Shown one piece after another: positions 10,400-17,192 of a stretch of DNA of 35,327 nucleotides. Under the pieces are notes generated by a model that was not told the DNA's origin, ran no database searches, and saw nothing but the letters and a program-made list of their open reading frames with translations. The stretch's first letter is position 1. Each line of letters begins with the position of its first letter. The position numbers and the translations under genes were made by a program. The stretch is from Acetofilamentum sp. (GTDB taxonomy: Bacteria > Bacteroidota > Bacteroidia > Bacteroidales > DYOH01): the NCBI GenBank assembly GCA_020720625.1, contig DYOH01000034.1, positions 1 to 35,327 on the forward strand, in the 5' to 3' direction.

Positions 10400-10921
10400 T
10401 TAAGATTCTTTTTCTGATAATGTTTTAAGAACACCTGTAATTCCGTTTGCACCTGACTGCATTGCAGAAATAACGTTCTTGATCGGTGATTGCAACAATA
10501 ATACCACGTCGCCAATAAGTTCTTCTCTTGATTTGATAGAAGTTAATGCATCTAACTGGTCATCACCCACATAAATAGATTCTTGAACATAAGCTCCTTT
10601 TAATACCGGTTTAGGGGATTTCTCTCTTAAACTTTTAATTAATTTTGCAGGAGCGTTTCCGGTATGAGAAAACATCACAGCGGAGTTTTCTTTTAATGCC
10701 GGTGCTAATTCAGCGAAATCTATCCCTGTAGTTTCGAAGGCTTTTTGCAAAAGTGTGTTTTTTACCACTTTTAGTGTAATTCCACTTTTGAAACATTGAC
10801 GTCGAAGATTACTTGTTTGTTCAGCATTTAAACCAGCAATATCTGTGATATAAAAATGAGGAAACTCTTTTATCGTTTCGCTGATTTCCTGAATAATAAG
10901 TCCTTTGTCTTCGCGTTTCAT
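10400..10921 (-). CDS. rplJ: 50S ribosomal protein L10
   Basis: A 173-residue L10, the stalk base that anchors L7/L12 dimers on 23S rRNA. The N-terminal RNA-binding domain (residues 1-100) includes FYITDIAGLNAEQ and VVKNTLLQKA. The C-terminal helix that binds L7/L12 follows. I chose the ATG at 10921 (MKREDKGLI), which matches the family. An in-frame ATG at 10963 would add 14 residues reading from inside the end of rplA and is unlikely. The gap from the rplA stop is only 16 bases, too small for the L10 leader that in many bacteria controls rplJL. Confidence 0.97.
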   Translation of the reverse strand: MKREDKGLIIQEISETIKEFPHFYITDIAGLNAEQTSNLRRQCFKSGITLKVVKNTLLQKAFETTGIDFAELAPALKENSAVMFSHTGNAPAKLIKSLREKSPKPVLKGAYVQESIYVGDDQLDALTSIKSREELIGDVVLLLQSPIKNVISAMQSGANGITGVLKTLSEKES

Positions 10922-10937
10922 CTTTTCTTTCTTTAAA

Positions 10938-11633
10938 TTATTCGTCGATAGATTTTGGATCAATTGAAATTCCGGGGCTCATCGTGCTTGAGATGTGTAT
11001 ACTTCTTAAATAAGCACCTTTTGCAGATGATGGTTTTAATTTCATAATGGTATGCATAAATTCTTTTGCGTTCTCTGCAATTTGAGTTGGTTCAAAAGAT
11101 ACTTTCCCAATTGAAGTATGAACAATTCCAAATTTATCTACTTTAAAATCAATTTTTCCGGCTTTTACCTCTTTAACGGCATTTCCAATTTCCATGGTAA
11201 CTGTACCCGATTTTGGATTCGGCATTAAACCTCTTGGTCCCAAAATTCTACCCAAGGCACCTACTTTGGCCATAACCGAAGGCATGGTTATAACCACGTC
11301 TACATCAGTCCATCCACCTTTGATTTTTTCGATATATTCATCAAGACCAACAAAATCGGCACCAGCAGCTTTTGCTTCTTCTTCCTTGTCGGGAGTACAC
11401 AAAACCAAAACTCTTTTTACTTTACCGGTTCCATGAGGTAAGGTTACAATACCACGAACCATTTGATTAGCTTTTCGTGGATCAACACCCAATCGTACAT
11501 CGATATCCACAGATGCATTAAACTTGGTGGTAGTGATTTCTTTCACTAGATCCGCAGCTTCAGATAGAGTATATTTCTTACTTTTATCCAGCTTTACAAG
11601 TACTTTCTTTCTGTTTTTTGAAATTTTTCCCAT
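10938..11633 (-). CDS. rplA: 50S ribosomal protein L1
   Basis: A 231-residue L1, the protein of the mobile L1 stalk that handles E-site tRNA. The segments [28 protein letters not shown] (signature near residues 115-142) and IGKVSFEP are clear. In other bacteria L1 represses its own rplK-rplA message. Here it lies 11 bases after rplK, and the only candidate site for such control is the structured stretch before rplK. Confidence 0.99.
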   Translation of the reverse strand: MGKISKNRKKVLVKLDKSKKYTLSEAADLVKEITTTKFNASVDIDVRLGVDPRKANQMVRGIVTLPHGTGKVKRVLVLCTPDKEEEAKAAGADFVGLDEYIEKIKGGWTDVDVVITMPSVMAKVGALGRILGPRGLMPNPKSGTVTMEIGNAVKEVKAGKIDFKVDKFGIVHTSIGKVSFEPTQIAENAKEFMHTIMKLKPSSAKGAYLRSIHISSTMSPGISIDPKSIDE

Positions 11634-11644
11634 TTTCTTATAAT

Positions 11645-12091
11645 TTAATTTTTCTGAAATGGTGAATCTCCTGAAATTGTAAGACCCATACTTCTAGCTG
11701 TACCTGCCACCATGCTCATTGCTGATTCAACGGTAAATGCGTTCAAATCTGGCATTTTTGCTTCAGCAATTTGCCTTACTTGTTCCCAAGTAACAGAAGC
11801 CACTTTCTTACGGTTAGGTTCTGGTGAACCACCTTTAATACCTGAAGCTTCAAAGAGTTGAACAGCAACTGGCGGAGTTTTTGTCACAAAATCGAATGAT
11901 TTATCGCCATACACAGTAATAATTACCGGTACAACTTTTCCTACTCGATCCTGAGTTCTGGCATTAAACTGCTTACAGAACTCCATGATGTTTACTCCTT
12001 TGGCACCTAAAGCCGGACCTACGGGTGGTGAAGGATTTGCTAGTCCACCTTTGATCTGCAGTTTAATTAAAGCTGCTACTTCTTTAGCCAT
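11645..12091 (-). CDS. rplK: 50S ribosomal protein L11
   Basis: A 148-residue L11, which binds the GTPase centre of 23S rRNA and is needed for RelA/stringent-response sensing in well-studied bacteria. The N-terminal proline-rich segment [11 protein letters not shown] and the C-terminal RNA-binding end ([10 protein letters not shown], then AGTARSMGL) are typical. It is preceded by a 99-base gap that can fold, described separately. Confidence 0.99.
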   Translation of the reverse strand: MAKEVAALIKLQIKGGLANPSPPVGPALGAKGVNIMEFCKQFNARTQDRVGKVVPVIITVYGDKSFDFVTKTPPVAVQLFEASGIKGGSPEPNRKKVASVTWEQVRQIAEAKMPDLNAFTVESAMSMVAGTARSMGLTISGDSPFQKN

Positions 12092-12136
12092 CTCTTTACT
12101 GTTTTACTATATTTATATTTACTACACTCATTTTTA

Positions 12137-12175
12137 CCTGATATAGGAAGCTTTCGAATAATTAAATTCGTCAGG
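12137..12175 (-). promoter_or_regulatory. Possible structured leader before rplK-rplA
   Basis: In the 99-base gap between nusG and rplK, CCTGA at one end pairs with TCAGG at the other. A nested CGAAT/ATTCG 5-bp hairpin sits inside the first half. The stem ends 45 bases before the rplK ATG and is not followed by a T tract, so it is not a terminator. L1 autoregulation acts near the start of rplK in other bacteria, which makes this a candidate, but I do not recognise the known L1-site sequence. Confidence 0.3.
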
Positions 12176-12190
12176 AAAAATGCAAAATCT

Positions 12191-12742
12191 TTAATCTTTA
12201 TCCACTTGGGTAAAGGCTAGTTCTACAGGCGTTTTTCTGCCGAAAATTTTCACCATTACCTTTAATTTTTTCTTCTCTTCGTTAACCTCTTCAATAGTAC
12301 CGGTAAACCCATTAAATGGCCCGTCTATAACTTTCACATTTTCTCCAACATGAAAAGGCGTGTTAATTCCAGCATCTGTATCAGCAAGTTCGTCTACTTG
12401 TCCTAAAATGCGCTTTACTTCTGCTTCTCTTAAGGGAAGAGGATCCCCACTTTTACTATCTGCTAAAAAACCTATTACATTAGGAATATTTCGCAAAATA
12501 TGAGGAATTTCTCCTTGCATTAGAGCCTCAACCAGCACATAACCAGGAAAATAACTCCTTTCCTTGCTTATTTTTTTGCCGTTACGTATTGTATAAACCC
12601 TTTCGGTTGGAATAAGAACCTGAGAAACCGATTCTTCGAGATGAAGACTCTTAATCTCACTTTCGATATACTCTTTTACTTTCTTTTCCTTACCCCCAAT
12701 GGCTCTAATTACGTACCATTTCTTTTGTGCTTGTTCAGTCAT
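12191..12742 (-). CDS. nusG: Transcription termination/antitermination protein NusG
   Basis: A 183-residue NusG that binds the polymerase clamp and links it to Rho or the ribosome. The N-terminal NGN domain starts [17 protein letters not shown] and contains the FPGYVLVE strand. The C-terminal KOW domain carries [18 protein letters not shown]. It is 9 bases after secE. No UpxY-like features are seen, so this is the housekeeping copy. Confidence 0.98.
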   Translation of the reverse strand: MTEQAQKKWYVIRAIGGKEKKVKEYIESEIKSLHLEESVSQVLIPTERVYTIRNGKKISKERSYFPGYVLVEALMQGEIPHILRNIPNVIGFLADSKSGDPLPLREAEVKRILGQVDELADTDAGINTPFHVGENVKVIDGPFNGFTGTIEEVNEEKKKLKVMVKIFGRKTPVELAFTQVDKD

Positions 12743-12751
12743 CTGAATAGA

Positions 12752-12964
12752 TTATAATAGACTATAAACGAATCCCAAGATACCTTTCCAAAAACTGCTC
12801 TCGTTAATTCCGAAGATAAAATCCATCAGAAAAACAGTAAGTGCAATAATCAGAGATGCAACCATTACCACAATGGCACTATCCTGAAGTTCGGCCCAAG
12901 TAGGCCAGGTAACTTTGTATACCAATTCGTTTTTTACTTCTTCTAAGTATTTAATGAATCTCAT
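12752..12964 (-). CDS. secE: Preprotein translocase subunit SecE
   Basis: A 70-residue single-span SecE of the SecYEG channel. An amphipathic N-terminal helix (RFIKYLEEVKNELVYKVTWPTW, with the conserved VTWPT-like motif) precedes one membrane segment of about 20 hydrophobic residues starting near AIVVMVASLI. I chose the ATG at 12964. An upstream ATG at 13009 would make 15 extra residues encoded by the tRNA-Trp gene and is an artefact. It sits 15 bases after the tRNA-Trp 3' end and before nusG, the classic arrangement. Confidence 0.95.
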   Translation of the reverse strand: MRFIKYLEEVKNELVYKVTWPTWAELQDSAIVVMVASLIIALTVFLMDFIFGINESSFWKGILGFVYSLL

Positions 12965-12979
12965 TTTAAAAAAAATTTG

Positions 12980-13052
12980 CACGGGAGGAGCGACTCGAAC
13001 GCCCGACACCTGGTTTTGGAGACCAGTGCTCTACCAACTGAGCTACACCCGT
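12980..13052 (-). tRNA. tRNA-Trp (anticodon CCA)
   Basis: A 73-base cloverleaf. The anticodon arm is CTGGT-CTCCAAA-ACCAG with CCA at the anticodon, the T arm is GGGCG-TTCGAGT-CGCTC, and the discriminator base is G. No 3' CCA is encoded. The acceptor stem pairs ACGGGTG with CTCCCGT and leaves one T-T mismatch at pair 6:67. It lies between tuf and secE, as in other Bacteroidota, and is co-transcribed with them. Confidence 0.96.
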
Positions 13053-13098
13053 GTATAATTCCCGCAGATTTTAAGTGCCGCAGGAAAGTTTATTTCAT

Positions 13099-14286
13099 TT
13101 ATTCAAGAATTTCTGTAACCTGACCTGCACCAACTGTACGGCCACCTTCGCGTATTGCAAAACGTAAACCTGTATTAAGTGCCACTGGATATATCAAATC
13201 TACAATAATTGATACGTTATCACCAGGCATTACCATATCTGTACCTTCAGGAAGGTTAATTTCGCCAGTAATGTCAAGCGTTCTAACATAAAATTGTGGA
13301 CGATATTTGTTATGGAATGGGGTATGACGTCCACCTTCTTCTTTTTTCAACACATAAATTTCAGCTTTGAATTTTTTGTGAGGTTTAATTGAATCGGGTT
13401 TTGCTATAACCATACCACGTTTGATAGCTTCTTTATCGATACCGCGTAGTAATAAACCAACGTTATCTCCAGCTTGACCTTGGTCAAGAATTTTGCGGAA
13501 CATTTCAACACCAGTTACAACTGATTTTAAGTTTTCGGCACCTAAACCAATAATCTGAACAGATTCTCCTGTATTGATTATACCAGTTTCGATACGACCA
13601 GTGGCAACTGTACCACGACCTGTAATTGAAAATACGTCTTCAACAGGCATTAAGAATGGTTTTTCAGTTTCGCGAGGAGGAATTGGAATCCACTCATCAA
13701 CTGCATTCATTAATTCCATAATTTTGTCCATCCATTTTTCTTCACCGTTCAAACCACCTAGTGCAGAACCATGAATTACAGGAGTATTATCACCTTCAAA
13801 TTCATAGAAAGTCAATAAATCGCGAACTTCCATTTCAACAAGTTCAAGAAGTTCAGGATCATCAACCATATCAACTTTATTGATGAAAACAACAATTTTG
13901 GGTACGTTTACCTGACGAGCAAGTAAGATGTGTTCGCGTGTTTGAGGCATAGGACCATCTGTACCAGCAACAACAACAATTGCACCATCCATTTGAGCAG
14001 CACCAGTTACCATGTTTTTTACATAGTCGGCGTGACCAGGACAGTCAACGTGTGCATAGTGGCGTTTTTCTGTTGAATATTCAACGTGAGCGGTATTAAT
14101 GGTAATACCTCTTTCTTTTTCTTCTGGAGCATTGTCGATTGAATCGAAATCTCTTACTTCGCAGAACCCTTTTTTTGCTAAAACTGTAGTAATAGCAGCA
14201 GTTAAAGTAGTTTTACCATGATCTACGTGACCAATGGTACCAATATTAACGTGAGGTTTGTCTCTTGAAAATTTTTCTTTTGCCAT
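13099..14286 (-). CDS. tuf: Elongation factor Tu
   Basis: A 395-residue EF-Tu that delivers aminoacyl-tRNA to the ribosome. The G motifs are intact: GHVDHGKT at residues 19-26, DCPGHADY, and NKVDMVDD. Domains 2 and 3 follow ([13 protein letters not shown]; end [16 protein letters not shown]). I chose the ATG at 14286 ([16 protein letters not shown]), the universal start. A longer open frame reaching 14472 only translates the neighbouring tRNA-Thr and tRNA-Gly genes. The gene lies 50 bases after tRNA-Thr(GGT). Confidence 0.99.
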   Translation of the reverse strand: MAKEKFSRDKPHVNIGTIGHVDHGKTTLTAAITTVLAKKGFCEVRDFDSIDNAPEEKERGITINTAHVEYSTEKRHYAHVDCPGHADYVKNMVTGAAQMDGAIVVVAGTDGPMPQTREHILLARQVNVPKIVVFINKVDMVDDPELLELVEMEVRDLLTFYEFEGDNTPVIHGSALGGLNGEEKWMDKIMELMNAVDEWIPIPPRETEKPFLMPVEDVFSITGRGTVATGRIETGIINTGESVQIIGLGAENLKSVVTGVEMFRKILDQGQAGDNVGLLLRGIDKEAIKRGMVIAKPDSIKPHKKFKAEIYVLKKEEGGRHTPFHNKYRPQFYVRTLDITGEINLPEGTDMVMPGDNVSIIVDLIYPVALNTGLRFAIREGGRTVGAGQVTEILE

Positions 14287-14336
14287 GATTAAACAAATTT
14301 TGATTCGATAAAATTTAAAGTACGCTAAAGTCTTCG

Positions 14337-14408
14337 AGCCAACGATGGGAATTGAACCCATGACCTTTTCCTTACCAAGGAAACGCTCTACCCCTGAGCT
14401 ACGTCGGC
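14337..14408 (-). tRNA. tRNA-Thr (anticodon GGT)
   Basis: A 72-base cloverleaf. Acceptor GCCGACG pairs with CGTTGGC (one G-T wobble), the anticodon arm is TTTCC-TTGGTAA-GGAAA with anticodon GGT, the T arm is ATGGG-TTCAATT-CCCAT, and the discriminator is T. CCA is not encoded. It is the last tRNA before tuf. Confidence 0.97.
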
Positions 14409-14414
14409 AACTTG

Positions 14415-14487
14415 AGCGGGCAACGAGGTTCGAACCCGCGACCTTCAGCTTGGAAGGCTGACGCTCTACCAACTGAGCTATGCCCGC
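14415..14487 (-). tRNA. tRNA-Gly (anticodon TCC)
   Basis: A 73-base cloverleaf. The acceptor GCGGGCA/TGCCCGC is fully paired, the anticodon arm is TCAGC-CTTCCAA-GCTGA with anticodon TCC, the T loop is TTCGAAC, and the discriminator is T. No CCA is encoded. It is 6 bases from tRNA-Thr(GGT), so the cluster is processed from one transcript. Confidence 0.97.
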
Positions 14488-14493
14488 TTTTTG

Positions 14494-14576
14494 TGGGGGG
14501 AGGAGGATTCGAACCTCCGAAGGCGTACGCCAACAGATTTACAGTCTGCCCCATTTGGCCGCTCTGGAATCCCCCC
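14494..14576 (-). tRNA. tRNA-Tyr (anticodon GTA)
   Basis: An 83-base class II tRNA with a long variable arm. The acceptor GGGGGGA/TCCCCCC is fully paired, the anticodon arm is CAGACTGTAAATCTG with anticodon GTA, the variable arm lies around TTGGCGTACGCC, the T loop is TTCGAAT, and the discriminator is A. It is 6 bases upstream of tRNA-Gly. Confidence 0.97.
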
Positions 14577-14601
14577 ATAAAATTGTTTATTTCAAAGATT
14601 G

Positions 14602-14675
14602 AGCCGGTGGAGGGATTCGAACCCCCGACCAGCTGATTACAAATCAGCTGCTCTGGCCAACTGAGCTACACCGGC
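14602..14675 (-). tRNA. tRNA-Thr (anticodon TGT)
   Basis: A 74-base cloverleaf. The acceptor GCCGGTG/CACCGGC is fully paired, the anticodon arm is GCTGA-TTTGTAA-TCAGC with anticodon TGT, the T loop is TTCGAAT, and the discriminator is T. It is the first gene of the tRNA-tuf-rpl-rpo transcription unit, about 40 bases after the predicted transcription start. Confidence 0.97.
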
Positions 14676-14690
14676 ATTAATTCATTAAAA

Positions 14691-14720
14691 CACCGACCTA
14701 GAACTTTTTCTAAATCGGTG
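14691..14720 (-). promoter_or_regulatory. 5' leader hairpin of the tRNA-tuf operon
   Basis: On the minus strand CACCGA and TCGGTG (6 bp), continued by TTAGAA/TTCTAG (6 bp with one G-T wobble), make a long stem with a small A-rich loop and TTTT after it. Its 5' side starts within a few bases of the transcription start predicted from the promoter at 14723-14754. The transcript would therefore begin with this stem, 15 bases before tRNA-Thr(TGT). Confidence 0.6.
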
Positions 14721-14722
14721 TG

Positions 14723-14754
14723 CAAATGTAGGGCAATTTTCTCTAAATTTCAAA
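14723..14754 (-). promoter_or_regulatory. Promoter of the tRNA-tuf-rpl-rpo operon
   Basis: On the minus strand TTTG (14751-14754), a 20-base spacer, and TACATTTG (14723-14730) match the Bacteroidota promoter (TTTG, 19-20 nt, TAnnTTTG) at every conserved base. It stands about 50 bases before the first tRNA, just beyond the hpf stop. Confidence 0.8.
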
Positions 14755-14782
14755 ATATATTTCAAATATTTTTAAAAAAAAT

Positions 14783-15082
14783 TTATTTCCCTTTAATAGT
14801 TTCTTTGTATCTAACTAATTGGCGTCTTAATGCCTCGATGCTAAGATCTGTTGCCTCTTCGAATGTTTTTGCTTGTTTTCGGGCAAATAGCTCAGATTTA
14901 GGTACGTTTAATTTAATTTCGGATACTTTATTTTCAGAATTCTCATTTTTCTCTAATCGAAGAAATACTTCTGCTCCAATTACATTTTCGTTGTTCTTTA
15001 AAAGTTTATTTACTTTATTAATTACAAAATCTTCTAATCTTGTACTTGCGTTAAAGTGTACCGAATTAATTTTAATGTCCAT
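14783..15082 (-). CDS. hpf: Ribosome hibernation-promoting factor (HPF/YfiA family, short form)
   Basis: A 99-residue protein of the ribosome-associated inhibitor family: beta strand MDIKINSVHFNAS, helix RLEDFVINKVNKLL, strand VIGAEVFLRLEKN and the C-terminal helix FEEATDLSIEALRRQLVRYKE. It binds the decoding region of idle 30S subunits in slow growth. Length fits the short form; there is no C-terminal dimerisation domain. It starts 15 bases after the xerC-like gene with which it is probably co-transcribed. Its stop lies 29 bases before the -33 element of the tRNA operon promoter, and no terminator hairpin separates them. Confidence 0.93.
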   Translation of the reverse strand: MDIKINSVHFNASTRLEDFVINKVNKLLKNNENVIGAEVFLRLEKNENSENKVSEIKLNVPKSELFARKQAKTFEEATDLSIEALRRQLVRYKETIKGK

Positions 15083-15097
15083 AAAAACCTCCTTATT

Positions 15098-15976
15098 TTA
15101 TGCTCTTGGATGAGCTTGTTTATAAACTTTTAGCAATTGTTCGTATGTGGTATGGGTATAAACTTGGGTTGCCATCAGATTGCTGTGTCCGAGCAATTCT
15201 TTTATTGCATAAATATCTGCTCCATGATTCAGCATGTGTGTTGCAAAGGTATGTCGCAATGTATGAGTGCTCATATTAGCATCACCGGTTATTTCGCCTA
15301 AAAATTTTTTTGCAATCCTATATACTAGTTTTGAATATATAGGTTCTGATTTTGAAGTTAGAAAATAATATTCAGAATGATTTACATCTACGATTTTCCT
15401 GTACCTATCATAATTTTTAAAATGAATTATGATCCTGTTTGTTATAGGTATTTGTCTTTCTTTGTCTCTTTTTCCATGAACAATAATTGTTCTATTCGGC
15501 AAATCTACTCTGTCGGTTTTAAGGGTAACCAATTCATCGAGCCTGATACCTGTTGCGTAGAGAAGTTCAAGGATTAACCTGTTGCGCGAAGTTTCAAAAT
15601 CTTCGCCTGTTGGAAAATTATCTAACTGTGCATTAAGAATATCTTTGTTTACAAATAAGGGTAAATCTTTTTCTAAGCGTGGTACTTTTAAAAGTATTGC
15701 AGGGTTAGATAGTATTTTGCCATTTTTATGAAGAAATCGAAAATATGTTTTTAGGGCAGAAATTTTTCTCGCGATGGATTTGTTTGCGATTTCTTCAGGG
15801 TAGGATTGCACCCAAAGCCGCAATACTTTTAGATTTATAACTTGAAGTTCCGGGGCGTTTTCCAACTCATTAATAAAATCGAGAAACTGCAAAATATCAG
15901 TTTTATACGATTTTAACGTATGGTGTGAGTATCTTTTTTCTAGGGCCAAATAATTCAAAAATTCTTGTATTAGCAT
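15098..15976 (-). CDS. Tyrosine recombinase, XerC/XerD type
   Basis: A 292-residue integrase-family recombinase. The N-terminal SAM-like core-binding domain (residues 1-90) has the LEKRYSHHTLKSYKTD pattern. The catalytic set is complete: R145 (TGIRLDE), K169, H238 and R241 (HTLRHTFATH), H264 (LGHSN), and nucleophile Y273 (VYTH). The C-terminal HPRA end is typical of XerC/XerD. I chose the ATG at 15976 (MLIQEFLNYL); the open frame extends to 16045 but without family similarity. Position between rpsU and hpf and the housekeeping signature suggest the chromosome dimer-resolution enzyme and not a mobile-element integrase. Confidence 0.93.
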   Translation of the reverse strand: MLIQEFLNYLALEKRYSHHTLKSYKTDILQFLDFINELENAPELQVINLKVLRLWVQSYPEEIANKSIARKISALKTYFRFLHKNGKILSNPAILLKVPRLEKDLPLFVNKDILNAQLDNFPTGEDFETSRNRLILELLYATGIRLDELVTLKTDRVDLPNRTIIVHGKRDKERQIPITNRIIIHFKNYDRYRKIVDVNHSEYYFLTSKSEPIYSKLVYRIAKKFLGEITGDANMSTHTLRHTFATHMLNHGADIYAIKELLGHSNLMATQVYTHTTYEQLLKVYKQAHPRA

Positions 15977-16066
15977 GAATGTCTTTGTAGACTTTGTAAA
16001 GAGTAAATATAATAATTTCTTTTTAGAAAAACTACAAAAAAACAATAAAAAATGCTAATTCAATCC

Positions 16067-16100
16067 AAAAAAAAAGTTTTCCATGGGAAAACTTTTTTTT
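16067..16100 (-). terminator. Terminator of rpsU
   Basis: A near-perfect inverted repeat, GTTTTCC against GGAAAAC with a 3-base loop, flanked by A9 on one side and T8 on the other. It works as an intrinsic terminator on the minus strand right after the rpsU stop at 16102, separating rpsU from the xerC-like gene. Symmetry would allow it to act in both directions. Confidence 0.85.
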
Positions 16101-16101
16101 A

Positions 16102-16299
16102 CTAAGCGTTTTCTTTTTCGTCTCTAAGTTGCTGAATATAAACAGCTTTTATCTTTTGCTCTCTTTTTCTTTCCGACGGGCTTCTAAAAGCCTGACGACC
16201 GCGGAGCTCCTTAATAACGCCAGTTTTTTCAAATTTTCTTTTGAATCTTTTTAGCGCTCTGTCTAAATTTTCGTTTTCTTTTACCGGAACAATAATCAT
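16102..16299 (-). CDS. rpsU: 30S ribosomal protein S21
   Basis: A 65-residue basic protein. The S21 pattern is clear: IIVPVKENENLDRALKRFKRKFEKTGVIKELR, then a very basic helix with RSPSERKREQK. S21 lies near the anti-Shine-Dalgarno region of 16S rRNA and aids initiation. It has its own promoter at 16325-16355 and its own terminator at 16067-16100, so it is monocistronic. Confidence 0.98.
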   Translation of the reverse strand: MIIVPVKENENLDRALKRFKRKFEKTGVIKELRGRQAFRSPSERKREQKIKAVYIQQLRDEKENA

Positions 16300-16324
16300 G
16301 ATCTAAATTTTTTTATTCGGATTG

Positions 16325-16355
16325 CAAAAATAGAAATACTTGGCGGTATCCCAAA
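16325..16355 (-). promoter_or_regulatory. Promoter of rpsU
   Basis: On the minus strand TTTG (16352-16355), exactly 19 bases, then TATTTTTG (16325-16332), a full match to the Bacteroidota consensus. It predicts a short leader of about 20 bases before the ATG at 16299. Confidence 0.75.
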
Positions 16356-16387
16356 CATATTTTGTTTTTTTTATATCTTTTTTTCAA

Positions 16388-17191
16388 TTATTTATTTGAA
16401 ATTCTATTGAAAAAGGCAAATTGCTGAGCTATACTTTGCCGCCAATAATCGTAATTATGGGCTCCTGGAGAATATTGAAAATAAACGGGTATTTTTAAAG
16501 TCATTGCTTTTTCGACAAATTTCTTGTTCATTTCAAAAAAACCATCGGCTACTCCACAGTCAATAAAAATTGGTTTAGTAAGATCTTTTAGTTTATCAAG
16601 ATTAGCATAGGCTGAGTTCTCTTTCCATGCCAGAGCATTGTTTTCATATTTTCCAAGCAGTCTTTGCAGGCCTAAATTTACTTTTCGGGCTTCCAAATCT
16701 AATGCTCCGGATGTTGAACCTGCTGCTGCAAAATATTCTTGTTTTTCAATAAATAGGTTGATAGCACCGTGCCCTCCCATGCTTAAACCGCTAATAAAAA
16801 CTAAGCTATTTGTTCTTTTGTATTTTGCATCAATATAGGGTATCAATTCGTCAATAAAATATGTTTTATATTGCCAATTAGATTGAAATGGGCTATTTAA
16901 ATACCAGGAATCATAAAAACCATCGGGGCAAACAATTACAAAGTTGTATAGATCTGCGTATTTTTGCAATTGGGCAATATCGTTCCATTGCTTATAATTG
17001 CCGCTCCATCCATGTAAAAGATATACTATTGAATAGTTTTTTTCTGCATCGTATTTGGCAGGTTTAAAAACCCACACTGTATCATTTGCCGGAAGGATTT
17101 TACTGCTCAATATATGCATTTCCTGTGCTTTGCAACTCAAATGGATTGCAATAAGCACAGAAAAAACTATGAGATGTTGTTTAAGTTTCAT
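16388..17191 (-). CDS. Exported esterase-D/FrmB-like alpha/beta-hydrolase
   Basis: A 267-residue putative esterase of the alpha/beta-hydrolase fold. An N-terminal signal sequence (hydrophobic residues 8-18, ending SCKAQ) predicts export. The C at 20 does not have a standard lipobox (HLSC), so ordinary cleavage after KAQ is more likely than lipidation. The oxyanion region is HGWSGN (60-65). The nucleophile is S137 in GLSMGG, the acid is probably D216 in GVADGF, and the base is H245 in GAHNYDYW. This layout is that of the esterase D/S-formylglutathione hydrolase and feruloyl/acyl esterase group; the substrate is unknown. It starts one base after the stop of the upstream hydrolase at 17193-18122, so the two are co-translated. 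Confidence 0.85.
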   Translation of the reverse strand: MKLKQHLIVFSVLIAIHLSCKAQEMHILSSKILPANDTVWVFKPAKYDAEKNYSIVYLLHGWSGNYKQWNDIAQLQKYADLYNFVIVCPDGFYDSWYLNSPFQSNWQYKTYFIDELIPYIDAKYKRTNSLVFISGLSMGGHGAINLFIEKQEYFAAAGSTSGALDLEARKVNLGLQRLLGKYENNALAWKENSAYANLDKLKDLTKPIFIDCGVADGFFEMNKKFVEKAMTLKIPVYFQYSPGAHNYDYWRQSIAQQFAFFNRISNK

Positions 17192-17192
17192 T

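Noticed and set aside
10922-10963. Longer rplJ overlapping the end of rplA
   Set aside because: L10 similarity begins at the ATG at 10921, and the extra 14 residues have no likeness to the family.
12965-13009. N-terminal extension of secE by 15 codons
   Set aside because: It reads from inside tRNA-Trp, and SecE similarity starts at the ATG at 12964.
14287-14472. N-terminal extension of tuf by 62 codons
   Set aside because: The extension translates tRNA-Thr(GGT) and tRNA-Gly. EF-Tu has its universal start at 14286.
14412-14636. Plus-strand open frame across the tRNA cluster
   Set aside because: It is the antisense of tRNA-Gly, tRNA-Tyr and tRNA-Thr(TGT), a well-known false gene type.
12980-14675. 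tRNA cluster as an integration site
   Set aside because: No repeated tRNA ends or integrase-linked genes are seen, and the order is the conserved tuf-operon arrangement.
15098-15976. Tyrosine recombinase as sign of an integrated element
   Set aside because: It has the XerC/XerD length and ending and sits in a core ribosomal neighbourhood with no attachment repeats or cargo genes.
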